Positions 1-7,904 of a DNA stretch of 64,000 nucleotides are shown here, piece after piece. Within the stretch, counting starts at the first letter, position 1. Every line of letters begins with the position of its first letter. Origin of the DNA: Paraflavitalea devenefica (GTDB taxonomy: Bacteria > Bacteroidota > Bacteroidia > Chitinophagales > Chitinophagaceae); the NCBI RefSeq assembly GCF_011759375.1, contig NZ_JAARML010000001.1, positions 868,001 through 932,000 on the forward strand, read 5' to 3'. The notes below the pieces were generated by a model. It was not told the DNA's origin and did no database searches. It saw only the letters and a program-made list of their open reading frames with translations. The position numbers and the translations under genes are program-made.

Positions 1-606
1 CTGCGCAATCTGCCACGCTTTATCACCTGCCCTTCGTTTCAGCAATAACATACTGTCCGCAATGAAACGGCCTGTAAAATGCCGGTGTGAATATTCCAGC
101 CACCCTTTTTCATATTGCCAGGGCAATAGTTTGCGGGCGATGGTAAGGTGCGGTTCGTCTATAAAATGTGGTTTGTGTTCATTGTCCAGCTTCATGAGCC
201 GCTGTGATTCTTTGATCTCCCGCACCAGGTTTTGTATGGGTTCTTTGGTAGTGATATTGATGAACAGGGTATGGCTGGGGAAGCTTCCATAATCCTTTAG
301 CTCTACCTTAAAGGGGTGATACCCCATGGCTACTGTTTTAAGGCGATTGATGATGCGCTCTTCCAGCATTTCCAGTTGTGTAAATGTCACCAGCGCCAGG
401 TGTACTTTGCTGCCCAATGCCGAAGGTGCCTGATAGGTTTCATAAAAATCCTTCCGCACCTGTAATACCCGGTTACGCAACTCTTCATGCGGCAGTAATA
501 CCAGCATGTATTCACTCAACCTCAACTGACTGGTATAGTCATCATAAAATGCCCTGGGTGTTCCATGCACTTTTTTAGCGGGTATTGTTTGCATATTCTT
601 TTTCAT
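1..606 (-). CDS. 2H phosphoesterase (2'-5' RNA ligase-like), partial
   Basis: The 3' end is cut by the window edge; about 202 residues are visible from the ATG at 606. Two His motifs spaced as in the 2H (LigT/2'-5' RNA ligase) superfamily are present, HLAL and HLTI (in EPHLTIAR). The first motif lacks the Thr/Ser normally found at its third position. The protein is clearly paralogous to the next gene (shared SFPSHT/GFPPHT and HLxIAR segments), which ends 24 bp upstream, so the two form a minus-strand operon. Family members act on 2',3'-cyclic or 2'-5' phosphodiester RNA or nucleotide substrates; the substrate here is unknown. Function is by family only. Confidence 0.75.
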   Translation of the reverse strand, partial: MKKNMQTIPAKKVHGTPRAFYDDYTSQLRLSEYMLVLLPHEELRNRVLQVRKDFYETYQAPSALGSKVHLALVTFTQLEMLEERIINRLKTVAMGYHPFKVELKDYGSFPSHTLFINITTKEPIQNLVREIKESQRLMKLDNEHKPHFIDEPHLTIARKLLPWQYEKGWLEYSHRHFTGRFIADSMLLLKRRAGDKAWQIAQ

Positions 607-630
607 AGTTTTTCTTTTAAATAGTTATGA

Positions 631-1272
631 TCAGGCCACTTCACTCCAGGGTTGGGCGCCACGGGCAAAGGGGAATACGTTGATTGTTTTACAGTCGTCA
701 AACTGATGGGATCGCCGCAATAACCTCAATTCATTTACCATGAAGGATTCATGAAAGGTTTTTTGCGAATAGCTGAACATGGCTTTTGTGTATACCGGTT
801 CGGGCAAGCGCCGGGCAATACTAAGGTGTGGCTTGGCGATGAGCCGGACAGGCGGACAGGAAGATGACCGTACAAGGTCATCCACGGCTTTGAGCTTTTG
901 CGCCAGGTTCATAAAAGGCAGGGGGTCCTGTATCCTCAGGTAAATAGTATGTGGCGGGAACCCGCTATAATTATTAAGCGTAACCAGGAAAGGGGATTGC
1001 TGGTCGCAGATACGCTGGATCCAGCGCAGGAGGGTTTCTTCCATGGCTTCCCGGGCCAGGAAACTGGCCACGATGATATGCGACCCTGACCGGGCGGCAG
1101 TCCTGCCAGACAGTTGTCCCGATGGGGCGCCAATCCGGTACTCGTCGTCAAATTCCTGCTTCTGCGCCAACACTTTATCCTGCACGGCCGCATCAGGGTT
1201 CACTACCAGCAGGTACTCATACAGGCCGTATTCGGTCCAGCCAGGGCTGGTATTATTTTTAGCCGGTTCCAT
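631..1272 (-). CDS. 2H phosphoesterase (2'-5' RNA ligase-like)
   Basis: This is a 213-residue protein with two 2H-type His motifs: HIIV near residue 65 and HLSI in KPHLSIAR near residue 148. The first motif has Ile where the family has Thr/Ser, as in the paralogue downstream (HLAL), so catalysis may be reduced or altered. It is first gene of a minus-strand pair, divergent from the UmuD/UmuC genes and sharing with them a 72-bp spacer that contains a palindrome at 1309-1331. This suggests coregulation with translesion synthesis genes (inference). No signal peptide, so cytoplasmic. Confidence 0.75.
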   Translation of the reverse strand: MEPAKNNTSPGWTEYGLYEYLLVVNPDAAVQDKVLAQKQEFDDEYRIGAPSGQLSGRTAARSGSHIIVASFLAREAMEETLLRWIQRICDQQSPFLVTLNNYSGFPPHTIYLRIQDPLPFMNLAQKLKAVDDLVRSSSCPPVRLIAKPHLSIARRLPEPVYTKAMFSYSQKTFHESFMVNELRLLRRSHQFDDCKTINVFPFARGAQPWSEVA

Positions 1273-1308
1273 AAAATAAATTTTTACCTGATCATTATTT
1301 TAGCATAA

Positions 1309-1331
1309 ATTTACTAAATCTTTTAGTAGAT
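1309..1331. promoter_or_regulatory. Palindromic operator-like site between divergent 2H and umuD-like genes
   Basis: The arms TTTACTAAA (1310-1318) and TTTAGTAGA (1322-1330) are inverted with an 8/9 match around a 3-bp spacer, and the flanking A/T pair extends it. The site lies 15 bp before the umuD-like start and 37 bp before the divergent 2H start, suiting a shared repressor. A LexA-like or other SOS-type regulator is an inference; the sequence does not match a consensus I can assign with certainty. Confidence 0.5.
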
Positions 1332-1344
1332 CAAAATTAATTTT

Positions 1345-1779
1345 ATGGAGGACGAAGTTTATTACAATCCCTCCTACCGGGGCTCCAAAAAGTACAACCA
1401 GTGGGAGATAAAGACCGCCGATGCCACCGGCTTTGGCGCTGCAGCCGATGATTATATGGAGCGGGGCATTGACCTTAATGAGCAATTGATCCATAATAAA
1501 CCGGCCACTTTCATTATGCGGGTACGGGGTGATGCGATGACCGGAGCAGGTATTCATGATGGCGATATTGTTATTGTGGACCGCAGTATTAAAGCGGTGA
1601 GCGGCAAGGTGATCATTGCGGTACTGAATGGTGAAATGCTGATCCGCCGCCTGGAAAAAACATTTAATAAATTACGGCTGGTACCGGATACCCCTAAACT
1701 GGCCCCAATAGAAGTAGATGCCGCCTGTGATTCTTTTGAAGTATGGGGTGTAGTTACCTGGGTGATACATGCGCCGTAA
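1345..1779 (+). CDS. UmuD-like S24-family protein lacking the catalytic dyad
   Basis: 144 residues align along their length with UmuD: ADDYMERGIDLNEQL parallels the ADYVEQRIDLN region, and GAGIHDGDIVIVD the GGISDGDLLIVD region. The catalytic Ser of the GDSM motif is Ala (GDAM, Ala64), and the catalytic Lys position is Arg (LIRRL, Arg101). The segment around the usual Cys-Gly cleavage site reads TGFGAAAD. Self-cleavage to a UmuD'-like form by the known mechanism should therefore be impossible. The N-terminal arm is otherwise full length. The protein probably still partners the UmuC encoded 222 bp downstream. Fold assignment is strong; loss of activity is read directly from the residues. Confidence 0.85.
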   Translation: MEDEVYYNPSYRGSKKYNQWEIKTADATGFGAAADDYMERGIDLNEQLIHNKPATFIMRVRGDAMTGAGIHDGDIVIVDRSIKAVSGKVIIAVLNGEMLIRRLEKTFNKLRLVPDTPKLAPIEVDAACDSFEVWGVVTWVIHAP

Positions 1780-1822
1780 ATACAACGCACTGTCCATTCC
1801 ATTAAACCTATCCTAAGGGCAG

Positions 1823-1925
1823 GGGCCGGCTAAAAAGTGGATGAAGATTATGATTAGTGTGACCGGAAAGCATCTTCATTATTACCCGAATCAACTTATT
1901 TGTTCGAACACTTTTTGGTCGGCCC
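1823..1925 (+). other. Structured RNA or terminator-like element between umuD-like gene and umuC
   Basis: Bases 1823-1839 pair with 1909-1925 as a continuous 17-bp RNA stem, including two G-U wobbles at positions where the DNA repeat arms differ. Inside the loop ATGAAGAT (1841-1848) pairs with ATCTTCAT (1872-1879). The element is followed at once by a U-rich stretch (ATTTTTATT, 1926-1934). It could be a rho-independent terminator or attenuator separating umuD-like from umuC, or a small MITE-like repeat (arms 15/17 identical as DNA). Pairing is seen; function is inferred. Confidence 0.5.
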
Positions 1926-1937
1926 ATTTTTATTAAA

Positions 1938-1965
1938 TGGCGAGTGGTGAATGGCAAGTAGCGAG
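1938..1965. repeat. Heptamer tandem repeat (TGGCGAG type)
   Basis: Four adjoining 7-bp units, TGGCGAG, TGGTGAA, TGGCAAG and TAGCGAG, lie just before umuC. A further TGGTGAA copy is at 1993-1999, directly before the umuC start codon. The type resembles the heptamer arrays at 30460, 31813, 42312 and 55426 in this window in period, not in exact sequence. Confidence 0.55.
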
Positions 1966-2001
1966 TAGGCGCGCCTGATGGTTAACAATAAATGGTGAAT
2001 C

Positions 2002-3276
2002 ATGAAGGCAATTGTTGACTGTAACAGTTTCTATTGTTCCTGTGAGCGGCTTTTCAGGCCCGATCTCAAAAAGAAGCCTGTAGTGGTGCTCAGCAACAAT
2101 GATGGCTGCATTGTATCGCGCAGTGATGAAGCCAAAGACCTGGGCGTACAAATGGCCGGTCCTTATTTCCAGGCACGGCCGCTTATTCAGCAACACAATA
2201 TTGCCGTTTTCTCTTCCAATTATAATCTCTACGGTGACCTGAGCTGGCGGGTGATGGAAACATTGCGCACGCTTTCACCCATGGTGGAAGTGTACTCTGT
2301 AGACGAAGCATTCCTGGATCTTAGCCATGTTCCTGCCGATGAGCTGGAAGCCACAGCGCTCCATATCCGTCACACCGTGGAACAATGGACAGGCATTTCT
2401 GTTTCCATCGGCGTAGCGCCCACCAAAACACTGGCCAAACTGGCTAATTACCTCGCCAAGAAAAACAAGGAAGTAACCCGTTGCATTACAGTGCTTGCTA
2501 AGCCAGAGGAACTGGCAGCAGCGCTGCAAACGGTACGCGTGGGCAATGTATGGGGTGTAGGCCGCGCCTTTGCCAATAAGCTCATTAACCAGGGTATCAC
2601 CAGCGCCTGGGAGCTCAGCACCATGCCCGAAGAATGGGCCCACCGCCATATGGGCGGCATTACCGGCGTACGCCTTATACGGGAATTAAAAGGTATTCCT
2701 GCCATTGACCTGGAAGAGCCCCTGAAAGTGAAAAAGATGATTGCCACTACCCGCATGTTTGGCGAGCCTGTAGGGGATATTAACGCCATCCGGGAAGCAG
2801 TAGCTACTTATACTACCCGTGCCGCAGAAAAATTGCGCCGGCAGCAAAGCGCCGCCAAAGTAGTGAGCGTTTTTATTGTAAGCAAAGAACAAGATCACCT
2901 GATTGATTTCCATTACGGCCCTTCGATCAGCACCCATATTACTTTACCCGCTGCCACTTCGGTTACACAGGAACTGATCAAGCCGGCGGTTGAACTGGTC
3001 AATCAGTTGTACACGCATGGCAAAGAATACAAGAAAGCCGGTGTTATGCTCAGCGGACTGGTGCCCGATACCTCTATACAAGGCAACCTGTTTTCGGCGC
3101 CCGCAAAGAACAATAACCGGTTCTTAATGGATGTGGTTGACAATGTAAACTTCAGCATGCGGGATGATATGGTAAAGTTTGGCACGGTAGGCACTACCCG
3201 TAACTGGAAGATGCGGCAGGAACTGCATAGCTCCCGCTTTACCACCCGCTGGGAAGAATTGTTTGAAGTGAGATAA
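2002..3276 (+). CDS. umuC: DNA polymerase V catalytic subunit, UmuC-like Y-family polymerase
   Basis: 424 residues. The N-terminal palm begins MKAIVDCNSFYCSCE, with metal-binding Asp6, followed by KPVVVLSNNDGC and the catalytic YSVDEAFLDL near residue 97. A helix-hairpin-helix region (NVWGVG) and little-finger region follow, and the C terminus ends TTRWEELFEV like the DUF4113 tail of UmuC proteins. It performs error-prone translesion synthesis. The ATG at 2002 gives the canonical N terminus. Unlike usual umuDC operons, a 222-bp spacer with a structured element and heptamer repeats separates it from the umuD-like gene. It converges on the DUF72 gene. Confidence 0.93.
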   Translation: MKAIVDCNSFYCSCERLFRPDLKKKPVVVLSNNDGCIVSRSDEAKDLGVQMAGPYFQARPLIQQHNIAVFSSNYNLYGDLSWRVMETLRTLSPMVEVYSVDEAFLDLSHVPADELEATALHIRHTVEQWTGISVSIGVAPTKTLAKLANYLAKKNKEVTRCITVLAKPEELAAALQTVRVGNVWGVGRAFANKLINQGITSAWELSTMPEEWAHRHMGGITGVRLIRELKGIPAIDLEEPLKVKKMIATTRMFGEPVGDINAIREAVATYTTRAAEKLRRQQSAAKVVSVFIVSKEQDHLIDFHYGPSISTHITLPAATSVTQELIKPAVELVNQLYTHGKEYKKAGVMLSGLVPDTSIQGNLFSAPAKNNNRFLMDVVDNVNFSMRDDMVKFGTVGTTRNWKMRQELHSSRFTTRWEELFEVR

Positions 3277-3302
3277 CCGGCCGCTCACCCTTCTTAATTT
3301 AT

Positions 3303-4235
3303 TCAATCAAAGAAACTGATCTGGGTACCTGCAGTTGATTTGCCGGGCTGAATGAATTGTGGCTTTTGCAAGTGCAGGTCACAGGCCGGATTGAGCTTAT
3401 CAATCATGTAGGCTATCAGTTCCGGGCAATACATTTCATCGGGCATGTGTACAAAAAGATAGAGCTCCTGCAGACCATTGTTGATCCAGTAAGTAATACG
3501 CTGTACCCAGGCATCCGCACGGGTATAATCGGTTGGATGCAGGAGGTTACACACAAAGCGTACAAATGTTCTGGGCGCCGAAAGGTGCATGTGCGCACAA
3601 TCCCTTCTGCCGGCCGTATCGGTAATAACGGCCCCGATATTCAAAGAACGCAGGGTATCAAAAAGCTCTTTCCTGATAACAGGATCGGAAAACCACTGCG
3701 GATGCCGCACTTCCAGGAAAAATGGCAGGTCTGTGGGTAAGGATGCCAGGTAGTTGAACAAGGGTGTTTTACGGCCGGGCGCATAGCTTTCACTGACCTG
3801 TAAAAAAATAGGGCCCAGGTGTTCTCCAAATGCCAATACGCCTTCCAGGAAAGCAGAGGTTTGGTCAAAGACATTGTTGAAGTTGCTGTAATGGCTGATG
3901 AGCTGTGGTACTTTGGGACAGAATTTAAAATCCCTGCCTGCAGCCCTTGCTGCCCATTTACCAATTTCGGCAGGTGTGTATATTTTATAATGGGTGGCAT
4001 TGAGCTCTACGCAATTGAAGTGCTTTACATATTGTTCCGTGAAGCCGGCTTCCTTTGTACCCTTTGGATATACCCTGCCTACCCAGGATTTGTGTCCCCA
4101 ACGGGGCACTCCCAGGTATACCTGTGGCTTACCGGTTTTTTGGCCGGTCAATACCAGACGGTTATCCACGGGCTCTGCCGGAAGGGTAAAATCAACGGTA
4201 TTTAACTCGTCCTGGGGGATCTTTCCAAAATCCAT
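3303..4235 (-). CDS. DUF72 (YecE-family) protein
   Basis: 310 residues with the DUF72 TIM-barrel-like features: YLGVPRWGHKSWVGRVYP near the N terminus, then FNCVELNATHYKIYTP, FKFCPKVPQLISH, LPFFLEVRHPQWF and ELYLFVHM. The biochemical role of this family is unsettled. It is convergent with umuC (26-bp gap), so probably not part of that operon. An A/T-rich spacer of about 160 bp separates its start from the divergent sigma-factor gene. Confidence 0.85.
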   Translation of the reverse strand: MDFGKIPQDELNTVDFTLPAEPVDNRLVLTGQKTGKPQVYLGVPRWGHKSWVGRVYPKGTKEAGFTEQYVKHFNCVELNATHYKIYTPAEIGKWAARAAGRDFKFCPKVPQLISHYSNFNNVFDQTSAFLEGVLAFGEHLGPIFLQVSESYAPGRKTPLFNYLASLPTDLPFFLEVRHPQWFSDPVIRKELFDTLRSLNIGAVITDTAGRRDCAHMHLSAPRTFVRFVCNLLHPTDYTRADAWVQRITYWINNGLQELYLFVHMPDEMYCPELIAYMIDKLNPACDLHLQKPQFIQPGKSTAGTQISFFD

Positions 4236-4396
4236 ATAACTATTTTAAGGGCTCAAATCTAACTTATAATGTTTTAGGATACAATTGTTTAGCGCAATCT
4301 TACGGGTGCAGGATAATAATCAAACAATCAATTGGTTAGCATTTTTTTCGCACCTTTAAAATATATCGGGTCTTCGTGCGTCTACCTTCTTATACA

Positions 4397-4975
4397 ATGG
4401 AGAAGACCCTGACGATATCACCGGGCATGGCAGGAGAACCTAAACGCAATATTACCCAGGTCATTAATGACTACAGCAAAAGGCTGATGGGTTTTATACG
4501 TAAGCGGGTAACCAATGAGGCTGATGCAGAGGATGTATTGCAGGATGTGTTTTACCAGTTTATTGGTAATACACAGCCCATTGAGCAAATGAGCGCCTGG
4601 TTATTCACGGTAGCCCGTAATAAGATCACCGACCGGCAGCGGAAGCATAAGCCGGAAGCGCTGGAAGATGTATTCAGGGATGAAGATGGGGAGGAAGCTA
4701 TTAACTGGAGTGAATTGTTGTTCGACAGCAGCAATAACCCGGAACGTGAATACCTGCGTACACTATTCTGGGAAGAACTGAATGCCGCATTGGAAGAGTT
4801 ACCAGCCGAACAAAGGGAGGTGTTTATCCGCCATGAACTGGAAGGTGTTCCTTTTAAAGAGCTGGCTGAGCAAACCGGCGAAACGGTGAATACCCTGATC
4901 AGCCGGAAACGTTATGCGGTACTTCATTTGCGTGAGCGGCTTAGTATATTGAAAGATGAATTATTAAATTATTAA
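4397..4975 (+). CDS. ECF-type RNA polymerase sigma factor
   Basis: About 192 residues from the ATG at 4397 (an upstream in-frame ATG at 4376 adds seven residues and is less likely). Region 2: VINDYSKRLMGFIRKRVTNEADAEDVLQDVFYQF and AWLFTVARNKITDRQRK (each seen in part as the helix 2 and -10 recognition segments). Region 4: LEELPAEQREVFIRHELEGVPFKELAEQTGE, a helix-turn-helix. No anti-sigma factor of standard form follows; the next gene is a small two-helix membrane protein 8 bp downstream, the likely partner. Confidence 0.88.
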   Translation: MEKTLTISPGMAGEPKRNITQVINDYSKRLMGFIRKRVTNEADAEDVLQDVFYQFIGNTQPIEQMSAWLFTVARNKITDRQRKHKPEALEDVFRDEDGEEAINWSELLFDSSNNPEREYLRTLFWEELNAALEELPAEQREVFIRHELEGVPFKELAEQTGETVNTLISRKRYAVLHLRERLSILKDELLNY

Positions 4976-4983
4976 CCCTATAA

Positions 4984-5400
4984 ATGAGTGTTATGAAACG
5001 TAGATCCAGAGCCGGTAAAGGATTCCTCATCCTGGTGTGTGTAGTAGCGTTTATTTCGCTGTTCAGCTTTATTGTGATGAAGCTATGGAATGCCATTTTA
5101 CCGGATGTATTGCACGTAAGTACGATCAATTTCTGGCAGGCAATGGGCATATTGGTGCTGTCTAAAATATTGTTTGGCGGCTTTGGCGGTTGGGGCCATA
5201 AGAAGCAGGAATGGAAAAGAAAGATGCAGGACAAGTGGCAGCATATGACACCTGAAGAAAGGAACCGTTTTAAGGAAGCACTGGAAAAAAGATTTGAAGG
5301 CCGTTTTGGCCGCCGCTGGTGTGTACCTGATGAAAAGTATGAGCGCCGGAAGGAAGAGACACCCAAAGATGAGGCCGGTGCGGGTGCCGGCGCTGAATAA
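4984..5400 (+). CDS. Small membrane protein of sigma-factor operon
   Basis: 138 residues with two predicted membrane helices (about 11-35 and 52-67, the second ending in FGGFGGWG). These are followed by a basic, charged cytoplasmic tail (KKQEWKRKMQDKWQHMTPEERNRF) and a low-complexity C terminus (AGAGAGAE). It starts 8 bp after the sigma gene and so is cotranscribed with it. It may regulate the sigma factor from the membrane, but no known anti-sigma domain is recognisable. An alternative ATG is at 4993. Confidence 0.7.
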   Translation: MSVMKRRSRAGKGFLILVCVVAFISLFSFIVMKLWNAILPDVLHVSTINFWQAMGILVLSKILFGGFGGWGHKKQEWKRKMQDKWQHMTPEERNRFKEALEKRFEGRFGRRWCVPDEKYERRKEETPKDEAGAGAGAE

Positions 5401-5427
5401 ACGATATTCCTGATTCAACTGCTATAT

Positions 5428-5640
5428 ATGGACATCCTCGTTTTTAAAACCAATTTGCGCTACCGGAAAAACATTCACCATATTGGTACGCACCTGAATA
5501 ACCTGCAGGGTATTATACGATGGAATGTAGACCTGCACGATAAGGACAAGATATTGCGTATCGAGGCGCAGAACCTTAGTCCGCGGATTATTGAGCATAC
5601 GCTGAGCCATGCAGGGTATTCCTGCCAGGAACTGGAATAG
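5428..5640 (+). CDS. Small HMA-like ferredoxin-fold protein without metal motif
   Basis: 70 residues with an alternating strand-helix pattern (DILVFKTNL, a helix through IGTHLNNL, IIRWNVDLHD, ILRIEAQ, a helix IIEHTLSHAG, then YSCQEL) resembling heavy-metal-associated domains. The CxxC metal-binding motif is missing: that loop reads RYRKNIH. It lies 27 bp after the preceding gene in the same direction and converges on dgt. Function unknown; likely a small regulatory or binding domain. Confidence 0.6.
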   Translation: MDILVFKTNLRYRKNIHHIGTHLNNLQGIIRWNVDLHDKDKILRIEAQNLSPRIIEHTLSHAGYSCQELE

Positions 5641-5646
5641 TTGTAC

Positions 5647-7032
5647 TTACTTGATCTGCGGAAATGTGATCCCTGTTACCTTCCTGAAAATATCTACTGC
5701 ATAGAGGTCGGTCATGCCGGCAATGAAATCTACTACAGATTGGGTATCCTGGTAAAGCTTATCCGGCTGGCCGGTAACCACAAATTGTTCCGGGATCAGT
5801 TGTAACAGCTTTTTGGACTTAGCCGCTTTGTGTGTGATAACAGCCGTAAAAAACTCTTTCAATAATTCGCCGATCACATTGTACCCGGCAATTTCAATCT
5901 CCACTACCGAACGGTGATTATAAATATGTTCCACCGAAAAATCATCAATCTTCTTTATCAGTTCCAGTTCAAGGGGCGGCAGGTAATCTATTAATGATTT
6001 CGCTACTTTGCCATTGAGCAATTCGGCCTCTTTCTCCATGAACACTGTACTCACCCGGTTGATGAGGAGATTGATAAGCCTTGCCCTCAGAAATTCTACC
6101 TTTCGGTTGTCATCTTTGATCTTATTGCAGGATTCTTCCACCCGGTCGCGGGCATCGTAACCTGCTGCGTGATCAAAGAAAGCAAGGAAAAGGTCTTTAA
6201 GGGTATCAATGGAAATAATATTAAGGCGGTGTGCATCTTCAAAGTCTATTACCCGGTAACAGATATCATCGGCAGCTTCCACCAGGTACACAAAAGGATG
6301 GCGGGCATATACATTTTGTTGCGCATGCTGCTGCGGGATGCCCAGTTCCTGCGCAATGTATTGGTAAGTGCTGATCTCCGAATCAAAGAAACCCGACTTT
6401 TTGGTGATGAGCTGCTGTTTATTGAATCCGCTCAGTGAATCGGAAGGATATTTAACAATAGAAGCCAGCGTAGCATAGGTGAGCCGGAAGCCACCGGTAC
6501 TATCCTCTCCAAAGCTATGGGTGAGTGTGCGGAATGCATTGGCATTGCCTTCGAAGTACAGGAAGTCCCGTTGCTGGTTAGGTGTTAGTGTATCTTCAAA
6601 ACGTTGTTTCGCTTCACCGGCCAATTCGCGAAAGAAGGTGCGGATGGCCTCTTCGCCGGAATGGCCAAAAGGAGGATTGCCAATATCATGCGCCAGGCAG
6701 CCGGCAGCAATGACCGATGGCAATTCATATTTATAAAACTCCCTGAAATCTTCTCCCGCATCAGGATATTTGGCAGCCAGGGCATCGCCCACGGCTTTCC
6801 CGAGGGAACGCCCTACGGAAGCTACTTCAAGACTATGGGTTAAACGGTTGTGCACAAACACAGGGCCGGGTAATGGGAATACCTGTGTTTTATTCTGCAG
6901 CCTGCGGAAGGCGGAAGAGAATATGATGCGGTCATAATCCCGCAGGAAAGAGGTACGAAGGGCATCGGTATAGGTGGCCGATCTGTTTTCACCACCTGTG
7001 CGGCGGGTGCTGTAGAGTTGCTGCCAGTTCAT
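5647..7032 (-). CDS. dgt: dGTP triphosphohydrolase (HD superfamily)
   Basis: 461 residues. The N terminus carries SSAFRRLQNKTQVFPL and RLTHSLEVASVGR, which supplies the first metal His. CLAHDIGNPPFGHSGE near residue 115 is the HD motif typical of Dgt enzymes. The family hydrolyses dGTP to deoxyguanosine and tripolyphosphate, affecting dNTP pools. The length fits the family. Its ATG overlaps the stop of the upstream amidase gene by 4 bp, indicating translational coupling. Confidence 0.93.
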   Translation of the reverse strand: MNWQQLYSTRRTGGENRSATYTDALRTSFLRDYDRIIFSSAFRRLQNKTQVFPLPGPVFVHNRLTHSLEVASVGRSLGKAVGDALAAKYPDAGEDFREFYKYELPSVIAAGCLAHDIGNPPFGHSGEEAIRTFFRELAGEAKQRFEDTLTPNQQRDFLYFEGNANAFRTLTHSFGEDSTGGFRLTYATLASIVKYPSDSLSGFNKQQLITKKSGFFDSEISTYQYIAQELGIPQQHAQQNVYARHPFVYLVEAADDICYRVIDFEDAHRLNIISIDTLKDLFLAFFDHAAGYDARDRVEESCNKIKDDNRKVEFLRARLINLLINRVSTVFMEKEAELLNGKVAKSLIDYLPPLELELIKKIDDFSVEHIYNHRSVVEIEIAGYNVIGELLKEFFTAVITHKAAKSKKLLQLIPEQFVVTGQPDKLYQDTQSVVDFIAGMTDLYAVDIFRKVTGITFPQIK

Positions 7033-7865
7033 TGATATTTTTTCATTAACTGGTAAAGGATCTTATCATCCGGTGCGTCAAGTACCCGCCCCAGCGTATC
7101 CTGCAGAAAATGCCGTTTGAAGGCGCGGATAGCGGCTGTCGTATCAGCCAGGTCATATCCCACCAGCCGCAATGCGGTGAGGTGATCGAAGGAAGGCGGT
7201 ATAATGATGTTGGTGGTATCGTCATACCACTGACCAAAGCCGCGCTGCGACAGGCGCTGCCAGGGGAAGAATACATTGGGATCATTCTTACGTTTAGGCG
7301 CTATGTCACCATGCCCGATAAAGTTGGCCGTTGGAATGCTGTATTTCCGCTTCAGTGTATCCAGGAGTTTGATCAGGCTTACGATCTGCGGCTCGGCAAA
7401 CGTTTCATACCCATCATTATCCAACTCAATACCTATTGAGGACGAATTAATGTCTGTATTATTACCCCATTTGCTCACACCGGCCTGCCAGGCGCGCAGG
7501 TAATCATTGAGCATGTGGTGCACGGTCCCATCTTCACAGATCACATAGTGAGCGCTTACCTTAGTACGTTGCAGCGTAAAGGTCCTAAGCGTTTGCTCAC
7601 AGGATTTCTGGGCAGTGTGGTGAATGATCACAAAGTTGGGCTTGCGCAGATCAAAGTTGACAGTACCTACGGCATAAGACGGCGACACAATCGAATCCAA
7701 TGTCATGGGCGGCGGCAGGGGCCGCAGGCTTTTGGACAGTGTTTTGGATTGCTTTTTATAAGTCCTGTTGGTAGCTGCGTAGGGGTTGTGGGCACAACTG
7801 TGCACGGCGGCTGTAAGTGACAATATTATACAGATGGCCGGTATTATTCGGGCGAAAGCGTGCAT
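7029..7865 (-). CDS. N-acetylmuramoyl-L-alanine amidase, probable lipoprotein
   Basis: 278 residues with an N-terminal signal ending in AVHSC, a weak lipobox. The amidase_2 (PGRP/AmiD-like) domain follows: zinc His residues in FVIIHHTAQ and FIGHGDIAP, plus SAHYVICEDGTVHHML and SSIGIELDNDGYE. It should cleave the amide between MurNAc and the stem peptide in the periplasm, in peptidoglycan turnover or recycling. It overlaps dgt by 4 bp. Confidence 0.88.
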   Translation of the reverse strand: MHAFARIIPAICIILSLTAAVHSCAHNPYAATNRTYKKQSKTLSKSLRPLPPPMTLDSIVSPSYAVGTVNFDLRKPNFVIIHHTAQKSCEQTLRTFTLQRTKVSAHYVICEDGTVHHMLNDYLRAWQAGVSKWGNNTDINSSSIGIELDNDGYETFAEPQIVSLIKLLDTLKRKYSIPTANFIGHGDIAPKRKNDPNVFFPWQRLSQRGFGQWYDDTTNIIIPPSFDHLTALRLVGYDLADTTAAIRAFKRHFLQDTLGRVLDAPDDKILYQLMKKYQ

Positions 7866-7904
7866 AATACAGTATGGATTTGATCGGAATAACTGAAACA
7901 GGTT

